Assembly (NCBI GenBank): GCA_000828835.1
Contig: AP014633.1
Coordinates: 3,162,001-3,226,000, forward strand
Direction of reading: 5' to 3'
Length of the DNA: 64,000 nucleotides
Origin: Thioploca ingrica
Lineage (GTDB): Bacteria; Pseudomonadota; Gammaproteobacteria; Beggiatoales; Beggiatoaceae
Position 1 is the stretch's first letter; every line of letters starts with the position of its first letter. Under the pieces are notes generated by a model that saw nothing but the letters and a program-made list of their open reading frames with translations, was not told the DNA's origin and did no database searches. The position numbers and the translations under genes were made by a program. This document shows, one piece after another, positions 17,373 through 27,584 of this stretch.

Positions 17373-17837
17373 CTACGGATAATAGTTCTCATCTAAAATC
17401 TGTTCTAAGGTATAGGAGCAAATTTTAGGGAAAGTCGTTAGAGGTAAACGTGTTTCTGCAATGGCTATTTTCACCGCCGGGGAATAGGCTTGATTCAGTG
17501 CTTCAGGAAGATAAGATTTTAAACTGGGGCTATCTTGAAGTTGTCGCATGATTTGCCAGCGCTGCTCTATAATCGAACCACGCCAACTTCCTCCCTGCCA
17601 AGTTTGCTGCCATCTATCAGCAAGTTGTTGATATTGGTATTGCCATTTCAGGAGGTGAGCCAGAAGCACGACTAGGCGACTAATTAGCTCTCGCTTCTCA
17701 CTCTTACTCATGCTTTCTAGCTCCTCAATCAAGTGATCAACATCGATTTCTGCTAGTTTTCCTTGGCGCAGTAGTTCGACATGGTATTGTATCCAACCAT
17801 AGAAGTCGCGTTCATACTCTTGGGTTAATTCGCTCAT
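17373..17837 (-). CDS. DUF29 family protein (second copy)
   Basis: A 154-residue DUF29 protein with YERDFYGWIQYHVELLRQG at the start, EELESMSKSEKRELISR in the middle, and TFPKICSYTLEQILDE at the end. It is closer to the copy at 50586-51053 than to the one beside iscX: both share DVDHLI/DVDNLI and the tryptophan-rich LKWQ segment. Function unknown. It lies 39 bases downstream of the acyl-CoA synthetase gene on the same strand and may share its transcript. Confidence 0.85.
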   Translation of the reverse strand: MSELTQEYERDFYGWIQYHVELLRQGKLAEIDVDHLIEELESMSKSEKRELISRLVVLLAHLLKWQYQYQQLADRWQQTWQGGSWRGSIIEQRWQIMRQLQDSPSLKSYLPEALNQAYSPAVKIAIAETRLPLTTFPKICSYTLEQILDENYYP

Positions 17838-17876
17838 CTCATCATTTATCCAGGGTGTTTGGTGTTTTGATTACGG

Positions 17877-19685
17877 CTAAAATCCTTTATACATCTGTTC
17901 AATCTCGGCAGCGTGATGCTCAAGGATGCGTGCCCGTTTCATTTTTAAAGTTGGGGTTAATAAGCCATTATCTATCGTCCACGGTTCGAGAAACAGAGCA
18001 ACACGGCGAATTTGAGCATAACCAGGGAAATCTTTGATATATTGACTAATCCGGGACAAAATAGCTTGATGAACTGGTTTTAACTGTAAAGAATCTCGTT
18101 GTTGAGGATCGACCTTTAATATTATGGCTAGTTCATTCCAAACTTCTAGATTTAATACGATTAATGCACTGAGAAAAGCTTTGCCTTCACCCACTATCAT
18201 CACTTGGGCAAAGAGGGGATCAGTACCAATGCTCATTTCCATGTCAGCCGGGGGTATTTTTTCACCATTTCCCATGACAATTATGTCTTTAAGGCGACCG
18301 GTAATGTATAAATGTCCTTGTTCATCTTGGCGCGCCTTATCGCCAGTATGAAACCAACCAGCTTCGTCAATAACCGCTTGAGTTGCTTCTGGATTTTTCC
18401 AATATCCCAGCATGACACACGAACTGGTCGTTAATAGTTCATCATTTTCACCCAGTTTCACGGTCACGCCGGGGATAGTGGTACCAATACTCTCTGGAAT
18501 ATTATCATCAGGAAGGTTGACACTGATAACTGGACTGGTTTCGGTCAAGCCATAGCCTTGTAACAAATTTAAGCCTAAACTGATAAATACTTTAGCAATA
18601 ATCGGTGATAAAGCGGCACCGCCGCTAATGGCTAGGCGCATTCTACCACCCAGTTTTTCTAACACCGAATCAGCGACTAAGCGGCGTAAAATTGGCCATA
18701 ACAGTAACAGGGGATGCCAACCCACTCGTTTTTGCCGATATTCAAAGCGGCGCCAACCCACGGTAACGGTTAAGTGAAATAATTTTTTAGCGAAGAAAGG
18801 TTTTTTTTCGAGTTGACTTTGGATTTTGACATAAACCTGTTCATAAATTCGGGGCACGGAAATAAGAATGGTCGGTTTTATTTGGGCCAGATCCAAAGCT
18901 AATTGCGGGATAGAACGTGCATAAGCTACCGTCGCACCAATCACCATCGGCAGATAGTACCCACCGGTACGTTCTAAAGTATGAGATAGTGGTAAAAAGG
19001 ATAAAAATAAATCCTCGCTGCTGAAAGCAGTACATTGGGAAAGAGCCTGGGCATTACTGAGTAAATTACGATGACTGAGCATCACACCTTTAGGGCGCCC
19101 AGTCGTTCCGGAAGTATAAACAATACTAGCGAGTTCATTAGGAGGACATTCTTGGGCTTGTAATGACCCAGCGGTATCCGTGGATAACCATTGCGTTAAA
19201 GTGATTAAACGATCATCAATCAGATCTTTTACCTCAAAATTTTGCACGGTTACAATGCGTGTGAGTGAAGTTAGTTCTTTACACACGGAATGCAACCGTT
19301 TCCATTGATTAGCGCCTTCTATAAGGAGCCATTTCACTTCGGCTTCAGCGATAATATAAGCGACGTTATCCGGGCGATCATCGGTGTATAAGGGAACTGT
19401 CACTAATCCTAATCCTAATGCCGATTGATCAAACATGACCCATTGAGGACTATTGCGTAACATGATGGCGACGCGATCACCAGGTTTTAAGTTTTCTTGC
19501 GCAAAAGCCAATTGCCAACAGGCTACTTGGTCTGACATTTCAGTCCACGTTATGCTTTGCCAAATTTGATTATCTTTGTCAAAATAACGATAAGCAATGT
19601 GCTGGGGTGTACATCTAACCCGTTCACGAAATAAACTGGGCAAAGTCGTTACCGATTGTTCAGTAATGAGGTTAGCAGACATCAT
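17877..19685 (-). CDS. Long-chain acyl-CoA synthetase (AMP-forming)
   Basis: A 602-residue adenylate-forming enzyme. The P-loop-like motif YTSGTTGRPKGVMLSHRN lies near residue 190, the motif LQGYGLTETSPVIS near residue 380, WFHTGDKARQDEQGHLY near residue 440 and the hinge ITGRLKDIIV near 460. Length and the long linker fit FAA1/FadD-like long-chain fatty acid ligases. The C-terminal domain has QIRRVALFLEPWTIDNGLLTP and ends without the usual conserved K in clear form (TPTLKMKR is likely). Role: fatty acid activation at the membrane. The start at Met1 or Met2 cannot be separated. Confidence 0.9.
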   Translation of the reverse strand: MMSANLITEQSVTTLPSLFRERVRCTPQHIAYRYFDKDNQIWQSITWTEMSDQVACWQLAFAQENLKPGDRVAIMLRNSPQWVMFDQSALGLGLVTVPLYTDDRPDNVAYIIAEAEVKWLLIEGANQWKRLHSVCKELTSLTRIVTVQNFEVKDLIDDRLITLTQWLSTDTAGSLQAQECPPNELASIVYTSGTTGRPKGVMLSHRNLLSNAQALSQCTAFSSEDLFLSFLPLSHTLERTGGYYLPMVIGATVAYARSIPQLALDLAQIKPTILISVPRIYEQVYVKIQSQLEKKPFFAKKLFHLTVTVGWRRFEYRQKRVGWHPLLLLWPILRRLVADSVLEKLGGRMRLAISGGAALSPIIAKVFISLGLNLLQGYGLTETSPVISVNLPDDNIPESIGTTIPGVTVKLGENDELLTTSSCVMLGYWKNPEATQAVIDEAGWFHTGDKARQDEQGHLYITGRLKDIIVMGNGEKIPPADMEMSIGTDPLFAQVMIVGEGKAFLSALIVLNLEVWNELAIILKVDPQQRDSLQLKPVHQAILSRISQYIKDFPGYAQIRRVALFLEPWTIDNGLLTPTLKMKRARILEHHAAEIEQMYKGF

Positions 19686-19857
19686 TTTTATCCTCTTAAT
19701 ATTTATAATTTTTAAATTATAAAGGATAATAAAGTGATTTGTGAGTTGATTTAAGCAACTTTTTTATGCCAGAATGGAGTCGCCCTATTATGGATTTATT
19801 GACTAGAATACGAGTACTCACTCATGTACTTTTTTATTTGTGTGGAGTTTAATTGAT

Positions 19858-21144
19858 ATGTATTGGCCTATTGTACTGGTAAGATTAGGAGTCGCCTTCG
19901 GTTTTATAACCGTTTTGTTGTTGGCCGGTTGTCCTTCGGTTCCGACCACGCCGTCTACTACTGAACCTCAAGCACCACTTCCCCCTTCTCAGCCATCCTC
20001 AACCTCACCAAGTGGTGAAACGGAAATGTATCATACCGTCATGAAAGGTGAGACGTTGTATGGAATTGCTACCCGTTATGGACGTAATTACAAGGATGTT
20101 GCGCAATGGAATAATATTCCATCCCCTTATATTTTGAGTCCTGGTCAGAAGTTATTGGTTTCTGGACCCAGTGGGAATATGAGCACTATACCAGAACCAC
20201 CCATTACACCGGGTATCCCTATCGAACCCAATCCAATTCCTAAGCCGACACCCATGTCAACCCCGGCAAGTGATAATGAAGATCAACATATTGTTCAACC
20301 GGGTGAAACTTTATATGCCATTGCGACTCGCTATAAATATAATTTCCGTGATGTGGCAGCGTGGAATAACATTGAACCACCTTATAATTTGAAGGTAGGA
20401 CAAGTGTTAATTATTTCTCCACCACCGGGTTGGGAACCTAACTCTGGGACAACGCTATCGCCACGCTCCTCACTATCGCCGTCACCAACCACACCGCCGC
20501 CGCCAGAACCCGTTGTTGAACCTGCTGCCCCTGCGGCAACCAGCGAGGATTATCATATTGTTCAACCCGGTGATACTTTGTTTTCATTGGCAAGACATTA
20601 TGGGTTTGGTGTGGCTGATATCGCTGCGTGGAATGATTTACAACCACCTTATAATTTAAAAACCGGTCAACAACTACGGGTTACTCCACCTGAAAACGTT
20701 CCGGCTTCAACCCCGGTCGATAAAGAAAGTGAAGGGAATGATTCCAATTCTGCCGAAGCTAATCACTCAGATGAAGCCAGTAACTCGGATTATCATACCG
20801 TTTCCACCGGGGAAACTTTGTACAGTATTGCGCGAAGTTCGGGTCATAGTGTAGAAGAATTATCGGCTTGGAATCGACTGGAGTCACCTTATTACTTGTC
20901 GTTAGGACAAAAATTACGCCTGACTCCCTCTTCAGAACTAAAAACTCAGGCCGGGAATTATGTTCGTACCAGTAGTGAGGCATTGTCATCACGTCCCAAT
21001 CACCATGTAGTCAAAGAGAAGGAAACCATGTCTTCTATTGCTAAGCAATATGGTTTATCCGTTCATGACTTAGCTGAATGGAATGGGATTGGTAGTCCTT
21101 ATACAGTTTTTCCAGGGTTGACACTTAAGTTGACTCCACATTAG
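19858..21144 (+). CDS. Lipoprotein with five LysM repeats (NlpD-like, no peptidase domain)
   Basis: The product is a predicted lipoprotein: signal sequence then the lipobox LLAGC. The ATG at 19858 is preferred over the GTG at 19840 because GGAG lies 10 bases before it and the signal peptide is then normal. Five LysM modules follow, each opening like YHTVMKGETLYGIA and closing like PYILSPGQKLLV, joined by Pro/Ser/Thr-rich linkers. They resemble the LysM of NlpD, which binds peptidoglycan, but the M23/LytM domain of NlpD is absent and the protein ends after repeat five. It probably anchors to the envelope and binds cell wall. The next gene encodes a six-repeat version. Confidence 0.85.
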   Translation: MYWPIVLVRLGVAFGFITVLLLAGCPSVPTTPSTTEPQAPLPPSQPSSTSPSGETEMYHTVMKGETLYGIATRYGRNYKDVAQWNNIPSPYILSPGQKLLVSGPSGNMSTIPEPPITPGIPIEPNPIPKPTPMSTPASDNEDQHIVQPGETLYAIATRYKYNFRDVAAWNNIEPPYNLKVGQVLIISPPPGWEPNSGTTLSPRSSLSPSPTTPPPPEPVVEPAAPAATSEDYHIVQPGDTLFSLARHYGFGVADIAAWNDLQPPYNLKTGQQLRVTPPENVPASTPVDKESEGNDSNSAEANHSDEASNSDYHTVSTGETLYSIARSSGHSVEELSAWNRLESPYYLSLGQKLRLTPSSELKTQAGNYVRTSSEALSSRPNHHVVKEKETMSSIAKQYGLSVHDLAEWNGIGSPYTVFPGLTLKLTPH

Positions 21145-21242
21145 CTTCTCAACAGTTACCGGGGTTCAATGATGAGAAATAAAAAGCTAATTGAAAACTG
21201 GTAACTGACAACTGATAACTGATAACTGAATTAAGTGAAACT

Positions 21243-22715
21243 ATGTATTGGATTCTAAAATCATTAAAGATAAGTTTAATTTTAGGCATAATGATAGTTA
21301 TGTTACTTAACGGTTGTGCCACCAATCGTTATTCGACAACCCCTTATTATCAACAAACTGACTCTTACAATAAACCTCAGGAACTGTCTCATATTGTTCA
21401 ATCTGGAGAGACGCTTTCCATTATCGGTAAAATATATGGTGTTGATTATAAAGATATCGCTACTTGGAATCAACTTGCTCCTCCTTATACTATTTATCCA
21501 GGGCAAAGCTTACGGATTTATCCGTCCAGTTCTGGTTCTGGCACAGTGAGTTATGACGATAGTGGAATACCGGTGAGTACCTCGCCTCCTTCTCAAGGTA
21601 GGCAACTGGGTAAAAGTAGTACCTATAAAACGGGTGGTTATAAAAAAAGTACTCAAGCCGGAAAAACCACTCGGTCTGGGGGAACTTATTATACTGTTAA
21701 ACGAGGTGAAACTTTGTATTCCATTGCTAAGCGTTATGGACAAGATTATCGGACAGTAGCTAAATGGAATAATTTAGCACCGCCCTATACATTACGAGCC
21801 GGACAACGTTTACGAGTAGCGGCAACCACGACGCAAACCAAGCAAATCAGCCAAAGGTATTCACCATCCTCCTCACCATCATTACCTACTCCGTCCTCAT
21901 CATTACCGACTTCTTCACCTCAGAGTAAGGTCGTTTCCCATGTCGTACAGGCAGGAGATACGATATCTAGCGTTGCTCAACAATATGGTTATGGTGTTGA
22001 AAAAATCGCTTATTGGAATGGTTTGTCTCCTCCTTATGACTTACCCGTCGGCAGACGATTACGAGTAGCACCTTTACCGACTAGAAAAGCTTCTGCCTCT
22101 CGAACCACCGGGAGCTATTCTAATTCTAGAAAAACGAGTTATTCTAGTGCGACAACAACTTCACCCAGTTATCATCAAGTTGCTGCTGGAGATACCCTCT
22201 ATAGTATTGCTAGAACTTATAGCGCTGGTGTAGCGGATATAGCGATATGGAATAATCTACAACCACCTTATACTTTATCACCAGGACAAACGCTACAAGT
22301 TGCGCCATCAAATTCAAAAAACCAAACTCGACCGAGCCTTAATTCTTCTGTCCACCACAATACGGGTTATCACACAGTGGTCAGTAGCGATACTCTGTAT
22401 AGCATTGCTAAACTCTATAACTACAATGCCAGTGAAATAGCGAATTGGAATAGATTACGTTACCCTTATCATTTACAGGTTGGGCAAAGCTTGCGAGTTT
22501 ATCCACCTTCTGGAGTATTAGATAGGGTACATTATAAAGTACCGCTAAATACATCCTCTACCAGTAAACAAGCTTCCCATACTGTGGGTCAGGGAGAAAC
22601 GTTATACAGTATTTCTCGGCGTTATGGTTATCATGTTAACCAGTTAGCGGCTTGGAATGGTTTAGTTCCGCCTTACTCATTAGTGGTAGGACAGCGGTTA
22701 CGAATTTCTCCTTAA
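21243..22715 (+). CDS. Lipoprotein with six LysM repeats (paralogue of the preceding gene)
   Basis: A 490-residue protein with signal sequence and lipobox LLNGC, then six NlpD-type LysM modules (for example YYTVKRGETLYSIAKRYGQ and SHTVGQGETLYSISRRYGY) with Ser/Thr-rich linkers. No LytM or amidase domain is present. It follows the five-repeat gene by about 100 bases on the same strand and probably arose from it by duplication with repeat gain. Inferred role: peptidoglycan-binding envelope lipoprotein, possibly regulating a separate amidase. The last module ends at the stop codon. Confidence 0.85.
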   Translation: MYWILKSLKISLILGIMIVMLLNGCATNRYSTTPYYQQTDSYNKPQELSHIVQSGETLSIIGKIYGVDYKDIATWNQLAPPYTIYPGQSLRIYPSSSGSGTVSYDDSGIPVSTSPPSQGRQLGKSSTYKTGGYKKSTQAGKTTRSGGTYYTVKRGETLYSIAKRYGQDYRTVAKWNNLAPPYTLRAGQRLRVAATTTQTKQISQRYSPSSSPSLPTPSSSLPTSSPQSKVVSHVVQAGDTISSVAQQYGYGVEKIAYWNGLSPPYDLPVGRRLRVAPLPTRKASASRTTGSYSNSRKTSYSSATTTSPSYHQVAAGDTLYSIARTYSAGVADIAIWNNLQPPYTLSPGQTLQVAPSNSKNQTRPSLNSSVHHNTGYHTVVSSDTLYSIAKLYNYNASEIANWNRLRYPYHLQVGQSLRVYPPSGVLDRVHYKVPLNTSSTSKQASHTVGQGETLYSISRRYGYHVNQLAAWNGLVPPYSLVVGQRLRISP

Positions 22716-22815
22716 AAAGGAGTTGAGATGATGAGGAAATGACCAAAGGTGATGGTACTACAACCCATTACCTACCTCAGTGACCGGCAAGCAAGCTTAT
22801 TCACCAAAACTAGCA

Positions 22816-23700
22816 CTAACCCAATTTAATTCGACAGAATTCTTTTAAGCGGTTGGAAACATGAGTCGCAAAGTACGAACTGTGCACAAAATAAGAGATT
22901 TCTTGCTGAGTAAAATTTTGTGGTGGTTGGGAAAGTTTATTAATAACTTGAAAAACAATTTCTTTTTCAGCCATAGTCATTTTTTTATGAATTGGACACA
23001 GTAATTTGAAATAGCGTTCAATCCGTTGTGAAATCTGTTCGCGCTTTTTAGCGAGTAACCGTTCCTCTTCAAGTGTTTTTACCTGAGTAACTTGTTGTTG
23101 TTGAGCCAGAGCAAGATATTTACGATAAACAAATTTCAAGTTCATATTTTCAAATTCGTTGATAAAGTTTTCGTACAATTCAACCAAATTTTTTAAAAAA
23201 TCGTCCCATATTCGCGAAAGCCATAATTTCTCATCTTCCATTTGTAATAATTCTACATAATTAACAACTTCCAAAGGAGCAGGTTGTTTTCCTTGTGCAA
23301 TTAATGTCATCAACTCGACTAGCCAAGCGTTATATTCTCCTTCTACCCAATTAAAGATATCGTGTTCATAACTCTCCGTTCGGAAACCAAAACCGCTAAG
23401 ATAAGTTGCAATCGTATTGCCGTTGCACTCTTGTAAGAAATCACCAACCGTTTCGTAACAGTTTAAATCGTAGCGTTCTTGGGTTGCATAAGCATGTGCT
23501 GAAATGTCGTAACCGGAATCAATAATCTTTTCTTCGTAGCGATATTGATAGGTAATCACATAAGCAATCCAAGTTCCTAGTTCTCTTATTAAAGCCGGTT
23601 TTTTATTTTGCTCAATCTGCCTTAATTTAGTTAAACACCAATCGATAACCAATTGACTGCATGGGGATTGTATATGGTTTTGGGATTTAACCGATTTCAT
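22816..23700 (-). CDS. Conserved-looking hypothetical helical protein
   Basis: A 294-residue protein I do not recognise. It has no signal peptide or membrane span. It is rich in charged and aromatic residues with predicted helices (RELGTWIAYVITYQYRYEEK; ARKR-type coiled segment EEERLLAKKREQISQRIERY around 215-235). A His/Cys cluster (LLCPIHKK) is present but no known metal motif. It is a single gene facing the LysM lipoproteins tail to tail. Codon use is like its neighbours. Confidence 0.6.
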   Translation of the reverse strand: MKSVKSQNHIQSPCSQLVIDWCLTKLRQIEQNKKPALIRELGTWIAYVITYQYRYEEKIIDSGYDISAHAYATQERYDLNCYETVGDFLQECNGNTIATYLSGFGFRTESYEHDIFNWVEGEYNAWLVELMTLIAQGKQPAPLEVVNYVELLQMEDEKLWLSRIWDDFLKNLVELYENFINEFENMNLKFVYRKYLALAQQQQVTQVKTLEEERLLAKKREQISQRIERYFKLLCPIHKKMTMAEKEIVFQVINKLSQPPQNFTQQEISYFVHSSYFATHVSNRLKEFCRIKLG

Positions 23701-24026
23701 TTACGCTTCCTTGACAGTAGAATGATTTAATAAGGTAAAAGCCAACTGACTTTCCTCTTTTTAAGGAATAAGTCAATTTTTTTAAAACAAGCACCCCGTA
23801 ACCTCACTGCCATCAACTTAAGAAGTTTCCCCCCTTTGAAAAAGGGGGGTGAGGGGGGATTTAATCGGTTGATAATCAAGCTAATCTTCCTTATTACCCC
23901 TGAAATAAAGAGAGAGAATAATCGTTTAAGTTGACGGCAGTGACCCGTACCCTGGATAAAATGAAGTAAAATCTAGAATTAAAATATTGCATCTCTAAAT
24001 TCTACTATGCTCAGGTTACTTTCACT
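23701..24026. other. Intergenic region with a G/C-tract palindrome
   Basis: No gene is seen. At 23829-23849 six C and TTT pair with AAA and six G, followed by GAGGGGGGATTT. The same repeat in reverse orientation lies at about 51176-51213. This is a dispersed intergenic repeat; it could also act as a terminator for either flanking gene. Confidence 0.7.
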
Positions 24027-26339
24027 TTAGGGTACTATTTTGAGTCGTCCATCCTTAACCGCACCGGTACTTTCATCCACTACACCATACTTCCTAATGT
24101 AGTCAATGATTTCATTGCGATAGACCAATCCAGTATCGTTTTTAGGTAAGACGGTTAAATTTAATCCATTCACCGTATCCGGTAAACCGGCCCCAATTTT
24201 GGCACCATTCCAACCTTCGGCACCGCGGAGAGCAACATAGTCCCCAAAGGCTACCGTGAAGGTTTGCGCTAACACTTCGTCAATGGATTGCCCCTTTATC
24301 GTGATATCTTGAGCCAGCGCAGTGGTCGCATCACTATTTAACTTAATGGTGTAGCGTAGTTCCTTGGAAAAATGGAGAAAGCCTCGTGAAATGTAACTAT
24401 TTAAATCCGGTGGATTCGCACTAGTCAATTCCTCTGGGCGGACCAACCGTTGAGCATTGCTTATAAGCATATCTTTAATTTGCTTCCCGGTCATTTGGGT
24501 AATGATAATCATGTCGGCATAGGGCATGACGTTAAACCAATCATTGAAGGTGATATTGGAATTGGGTTCTACTCCACTATTCAAGCCTGAGGCGTTGAAG
24601 GTAGCTATGTCTACCACTTGACTGCTGCCATCTTTAGCTGGTGGAAAATGAACACTTTGGGCAACAATGGCGTCATTCATGAAGTTAGCTATTAAAGTCT
24701 CACCCACGTAGCGGTCAGTATACGTTTTGCTCGTGGTCAGATCTTCCAAGTTGCCGGATTGACCGATAATTTCCTGTAATCTCAGGTCTAAATCAGCATA
24801 CAAGGGTGCCATGACTTGGTTTTCAAAATCCGTATCGATATCATCATCATGTTCATAATTATTGTAGGTCGGATCTTCAGGAGGTACTCTGTCATCACGT
24901 TTTTTGAGGGGGATGAGGCGAGCCGTTAATTGGGAACGGAGTCCCTCTGCCGATTGAACCAAGGATAATTGAGCTTCTCCCAATTGACTGCCCTTAGCAC
25001 TGGCTTCGAGGATAGGTACTGAACTATCTACGATACTTAATCCTTTTTCATTGAGTGTTAAGTGCAGGTGACCACCAATCACTATAACCGGTTTAGCAGT
25101 CATTTTAGCAGCTTGGTTAGCAATTTCTATATCGCCTACTTCGAGTTCATGTCGTGTAGGTTGTCCTTCAATTGGACCATTGTAACCCACATGGGTGAGG
25201 AGAATAATGACATCCGCTAGCGGTTCAACGTAAGGTAAGATATTTTCCAAAGTTTTCAATAAATCACCGGCCTCAAGAGCGGGATCCTCGGTGGTTTTCA
25301 AGAGCGTTTCTTGTTGAGTAGTCAACCCAATGATACCGATACGTAATCCTTTGGCAACACCAATGATGGCTGGATGATAATTGGCTGAAGTTAGGTAAGC
25401 AGAGCCATACAAGTTAGCCGATAACACCGGAAAACGAGCATCTGTTTGAATAGCTTTCGCTAACAAGGCACTACCACGATCGAGCTCATGATTGCCAATA
25501 ACGGCTGCATCCAAACCGGCTGCTGAATAAGCTAGGTAAGCAGCACTTGCTTGAAAGGTATTAACGTCATAACCGAGCAATTCATCGAGCGGATTGCCAA
25601 CATGGTCATCACCCCCTGAGAGAAAAAGAATGATTTCATTGGGTGCTGCTTTAGCTCTTGCCTCTTTAACGATTTTAACCATTTGAGAAAAGTAATGAGT
25701 ATCTCCTTTGCTTTTATTAATAGTTCGCAATTCGCCATGTAGGTCATTGAAATGGAAAATACGCAAGCTAATTTCATCCCCTGGCTTCAATTGTGGTGCC
25801 GGTAAGGTCACACCCGTTTCCAATTGCATAACATCATGCAATTTGTCAAAGTGATTAGCAAAATTGCCTTCCAACCAGTAAAGCGCTTCAAAATCACCGA
25901 TGGAATTGGGCATCCCTTGCTTGAGAACAACCGTATTATCCTGGTCTATGAGGCGACGTTCTGCCAATTTCCAATAAAAGTCATCCGCTAACTTTAATGT
26001 GACCAGATGCCGAGTACCAGCAAGTACCCCTTCTACTGGGATTATTAAATCTAGGTGTTCATTGAATACCGCACACTCACCACCAACCGGTTCACAAGTG
26101 CTCAAATTAAAATTTGGGTTGAGTGCCCAATAGTAACCCTCAGCAGCAGTTGCCGTTGTTTCAACCGGAACATAATCTAATTTGAGACTGAGTTGTTGTT
26201 GACCGGCTTTAACACAGGGAAGTGTTGCACCGGCGGTCAATGGGTCATAAGTAGCTACCGGACATATTTCGGCATGCAGAGAGGCTAAACCAAACAGCAT
26301 GGTTACGACAGCAATAAATAGATAATTTAATATTTTCAT
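24027..26339 (-). CDS. Secreted 5'-nucleotidase / UshA-like metallophosphoesterase
   Basis: A 770-residue protein with a signal peptide (residues 1-23, ending LHA). After about 190 residues of N-terminal sequence of unknown type come the calcineurin-like metallophosphoesterase motifs in order: FHFNDLHGEL, FLSGGDDHVGN, VIGNHELDRG, LLTHVGYN and VIGGHLHL. These supply the two-metal site. The C-terminal 5'-nucleotidase domain (TFNASGLNSG, ITFNDWFNVMPYADMI) binds the nucleotide. The second motif reads GGDDHVG rather than the usual GGD.xxG spacing but keeps the Asp. It likely hydrolyses extracellular or periplasmic nucleotides for phosphate and nucleoside supply. The N-terminal extension makes it longer than typical UshA (about 550). 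Confidence 0.88.
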   Translation of the reverse strand: MKILNYLFIAVVTMLFGLASLHAEICPVATYDPLTAGATLPCVKAGQQQLSLKLDYVPVETTATAAEGYYWALNPNFNLSTCEPVGGECAVFNEHLDLIIPVEGVLAGTRHLVTLKLADDFYWKLAERRLIDQDNTVVLKQGMPNSIGDFEALYWLEGNFANHFDKLHDVMQLETGVTLPAPQLKPGDEISLRIFHFNDLHGELRTINKSKGDTHYFSQMVKIVKEARAKAAPNEIILFLSGGDDHVGNPLDELLGYDVNTFQASAAYLAYSAAGLDAAVIGNHELDRGSALLAKAIQTDARFPVLSANLYGSAYLTSANYHPAIIGVAKGLRIGIIGLTTQQETLLKTTEDPALEAGDLLKTLENILPYVEPLADVIILLTHVGYNGPIEGQPTRHELEVGDIEIANQAAKMTAKPVIVIGGHLHLTLNEKGLSIVDSSVPILEASAKGSQLGEAQLSLVQSAEGLRSQLTARLIPLKKRDDRVPPEDPTYNNYEHDDDIDTDFENQVMAPLYADLDLRLQEIIGQSGNLEDLTTSKTYTDRYVGETLIANFMNDAIVAQSVHFPPAKDGSSQVVDIATFNASGLNSGVEPNSNITFNDWFNVMPYADMIIITQMTGKQIKDMLISNAQRLVRPEELTSANPPDLNSYISRGFLHFSKELRYTIKLNSDATTALAQDITIKGQSIDEVLAQTFTVAFGDYVALRGAEGWNGAKIGAGLPDTVNGLNLTVLPKNDTGLVYRNEIIDYIRKYGVVDESTGAVKDGRLKIVP

Positions 26340-26444
26340 AATTTTTTTAGTTATTATTGAAAGGGTAGGAACACCTATTTTGGTTACTTCAACTAAAATT
26401 AACGTTGTTTATAAAACCAGAAAATATAAATAAACTACTAATTT

Positions 26445-27317
26445 TTAACAATTTTCTAACTCACAAACTTCATTTTCATATTCTATTTCAATTGTTAAAT
26501 GTTGTATATTATATTGATTAAGTATTTTTCGCACTTGCTTTTTAATAGTAATAATTTCATCTACCGACAAATGGGGAGCAACAACGACATGACATGAGAC
26601 GACATGGTAATCACCATCCATACTCCATAAATGCCAATCATGAATGGAATAAATAGGCAGTTGAGCCATTAAAGTCGCTTCCAACTGGTGCTTATTCAGG
26701 GTGGATGGAATGGCTTGTAAAAAAACATTGACAGTTTCACGTAAATTTTTAACCACATTCCATAAAATATAACTGGTAATCAGTATTGATAGAATCGGAT
26801 CAAGCACGGGTAACTTAACCACCAGCATCACTAAACTGGTTATTAAAATCGCAATCCACCCTAAAACATCTTCTAATAGGTGTAACATGACAACTCGCTC
26901 ATTTTGAGTTTGGCCGTGTTGTAACTTGAGTGCCGCCGCACCATTCGTTATTACCCCTAATATTGCTAATAACACCATCCCCTCTACTTTTACATTGACT
27001 GGATTAATGAGACGCGGAATGACCTCCACTAAAATGAGCGTAGAACCCACGAGTAGAATTAGACTACTGATCAAAGCACCGAGCAAAGAAAACCGTTTGT
27101 AACCATATGAAAATTGATTATCTCGCTTTCTTTGACTGATTTTAGCAAAATACCAAGATAATCCTAAGGCAATAGCGTCACCGAAATCATGTAACGCATC
27201 GGCTAAAATAGCAATACTATTGGTCCATAAACCGCCGATTACTTCCACCAAAGCGAAAGACAAGTTAAGCAAAAAAGCAATTTTAATATTATCAGTAGAT
27301 TGGTGTTGTGGTGACAT
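26445..27317 (-). CDS. Cation diffusion facilitator (CDF) metal efflux protein
   Basis: A 290-residue membrane protein with six spans. The metal site residues are in span 2 (ILADALHDFGDAIAL: the HxxxD-type site) and span 5 (HLLEDVLGW). The cytosolic C-terminal domain includes HDWHLWSMDGDYHVVSCHVVV. This pattern fits the zinc/cadmium/cobalt exporters of the CzcD/ZitB group. It faces away from the DedA gene; the 267 bases between them should hold both promoters. Confidence 0.9.
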   Translation of the reverse strand: MSPQHQSTDNIKIAFLLNLSFALVEVIGGLWTNSIAILADALHDFGDAIALGLSWYFAKISQRKRDNQFSYGYKRFSLLGALISSLILLVGSTLILVEVIPRLINPVNVKVEGMVLLAILGVITNGAAALKLQHGQTQNERVVMLHLLEDVLGWIAILITSLVMLVVKLPVLDPILSILITSYILWNVVKNLRETVNVFLQAIPSTLNKHQLEATLMAQLPIYSIHDWHLWSMDGDYHVVSCHVVVAPHLSVDEIITIKKQVRKILNQYNIQHLTIEIEYENEVCELENC

Positions 27318-27501
27318 TGTCCAAATAGAATCCTTTGTTAAATAATCAAGCAGTGTCCCTGAAAAACCGGGATGTTAAGTTAAATGAATAATTAGGCGTC
27401 TATAGTGTTGCTGGATTTTAGATAGCTTACTAACAACCTTCGTTGATGATAATCTAATTGATACTACGATTATCATTGGATAACGCTTATTTTATACAAC
27501 A

Positions 27502-27510
27502 TGTTATAAT
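27502..27510 (+). promoter_or_regulatory. Extended -10 promoter element before the DedA gene
   Basis: TGTTATAAT (27502-27510) matches the extended -10 consensus exactly, 75 bases before the dedA-like start. No good -35 is seen, as is common with extended -10 promoters. The same nine bases occur at 29943-29951 and 40578-40586, each before a gene. Confidence 0.5.
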
Positions 27511-27584
27511 TTATAATTTTTTAGTCTAATTAAAATATTAATTAATTTCAAAATATTTACTTTTTTTCAAACTCACGGATAGTT

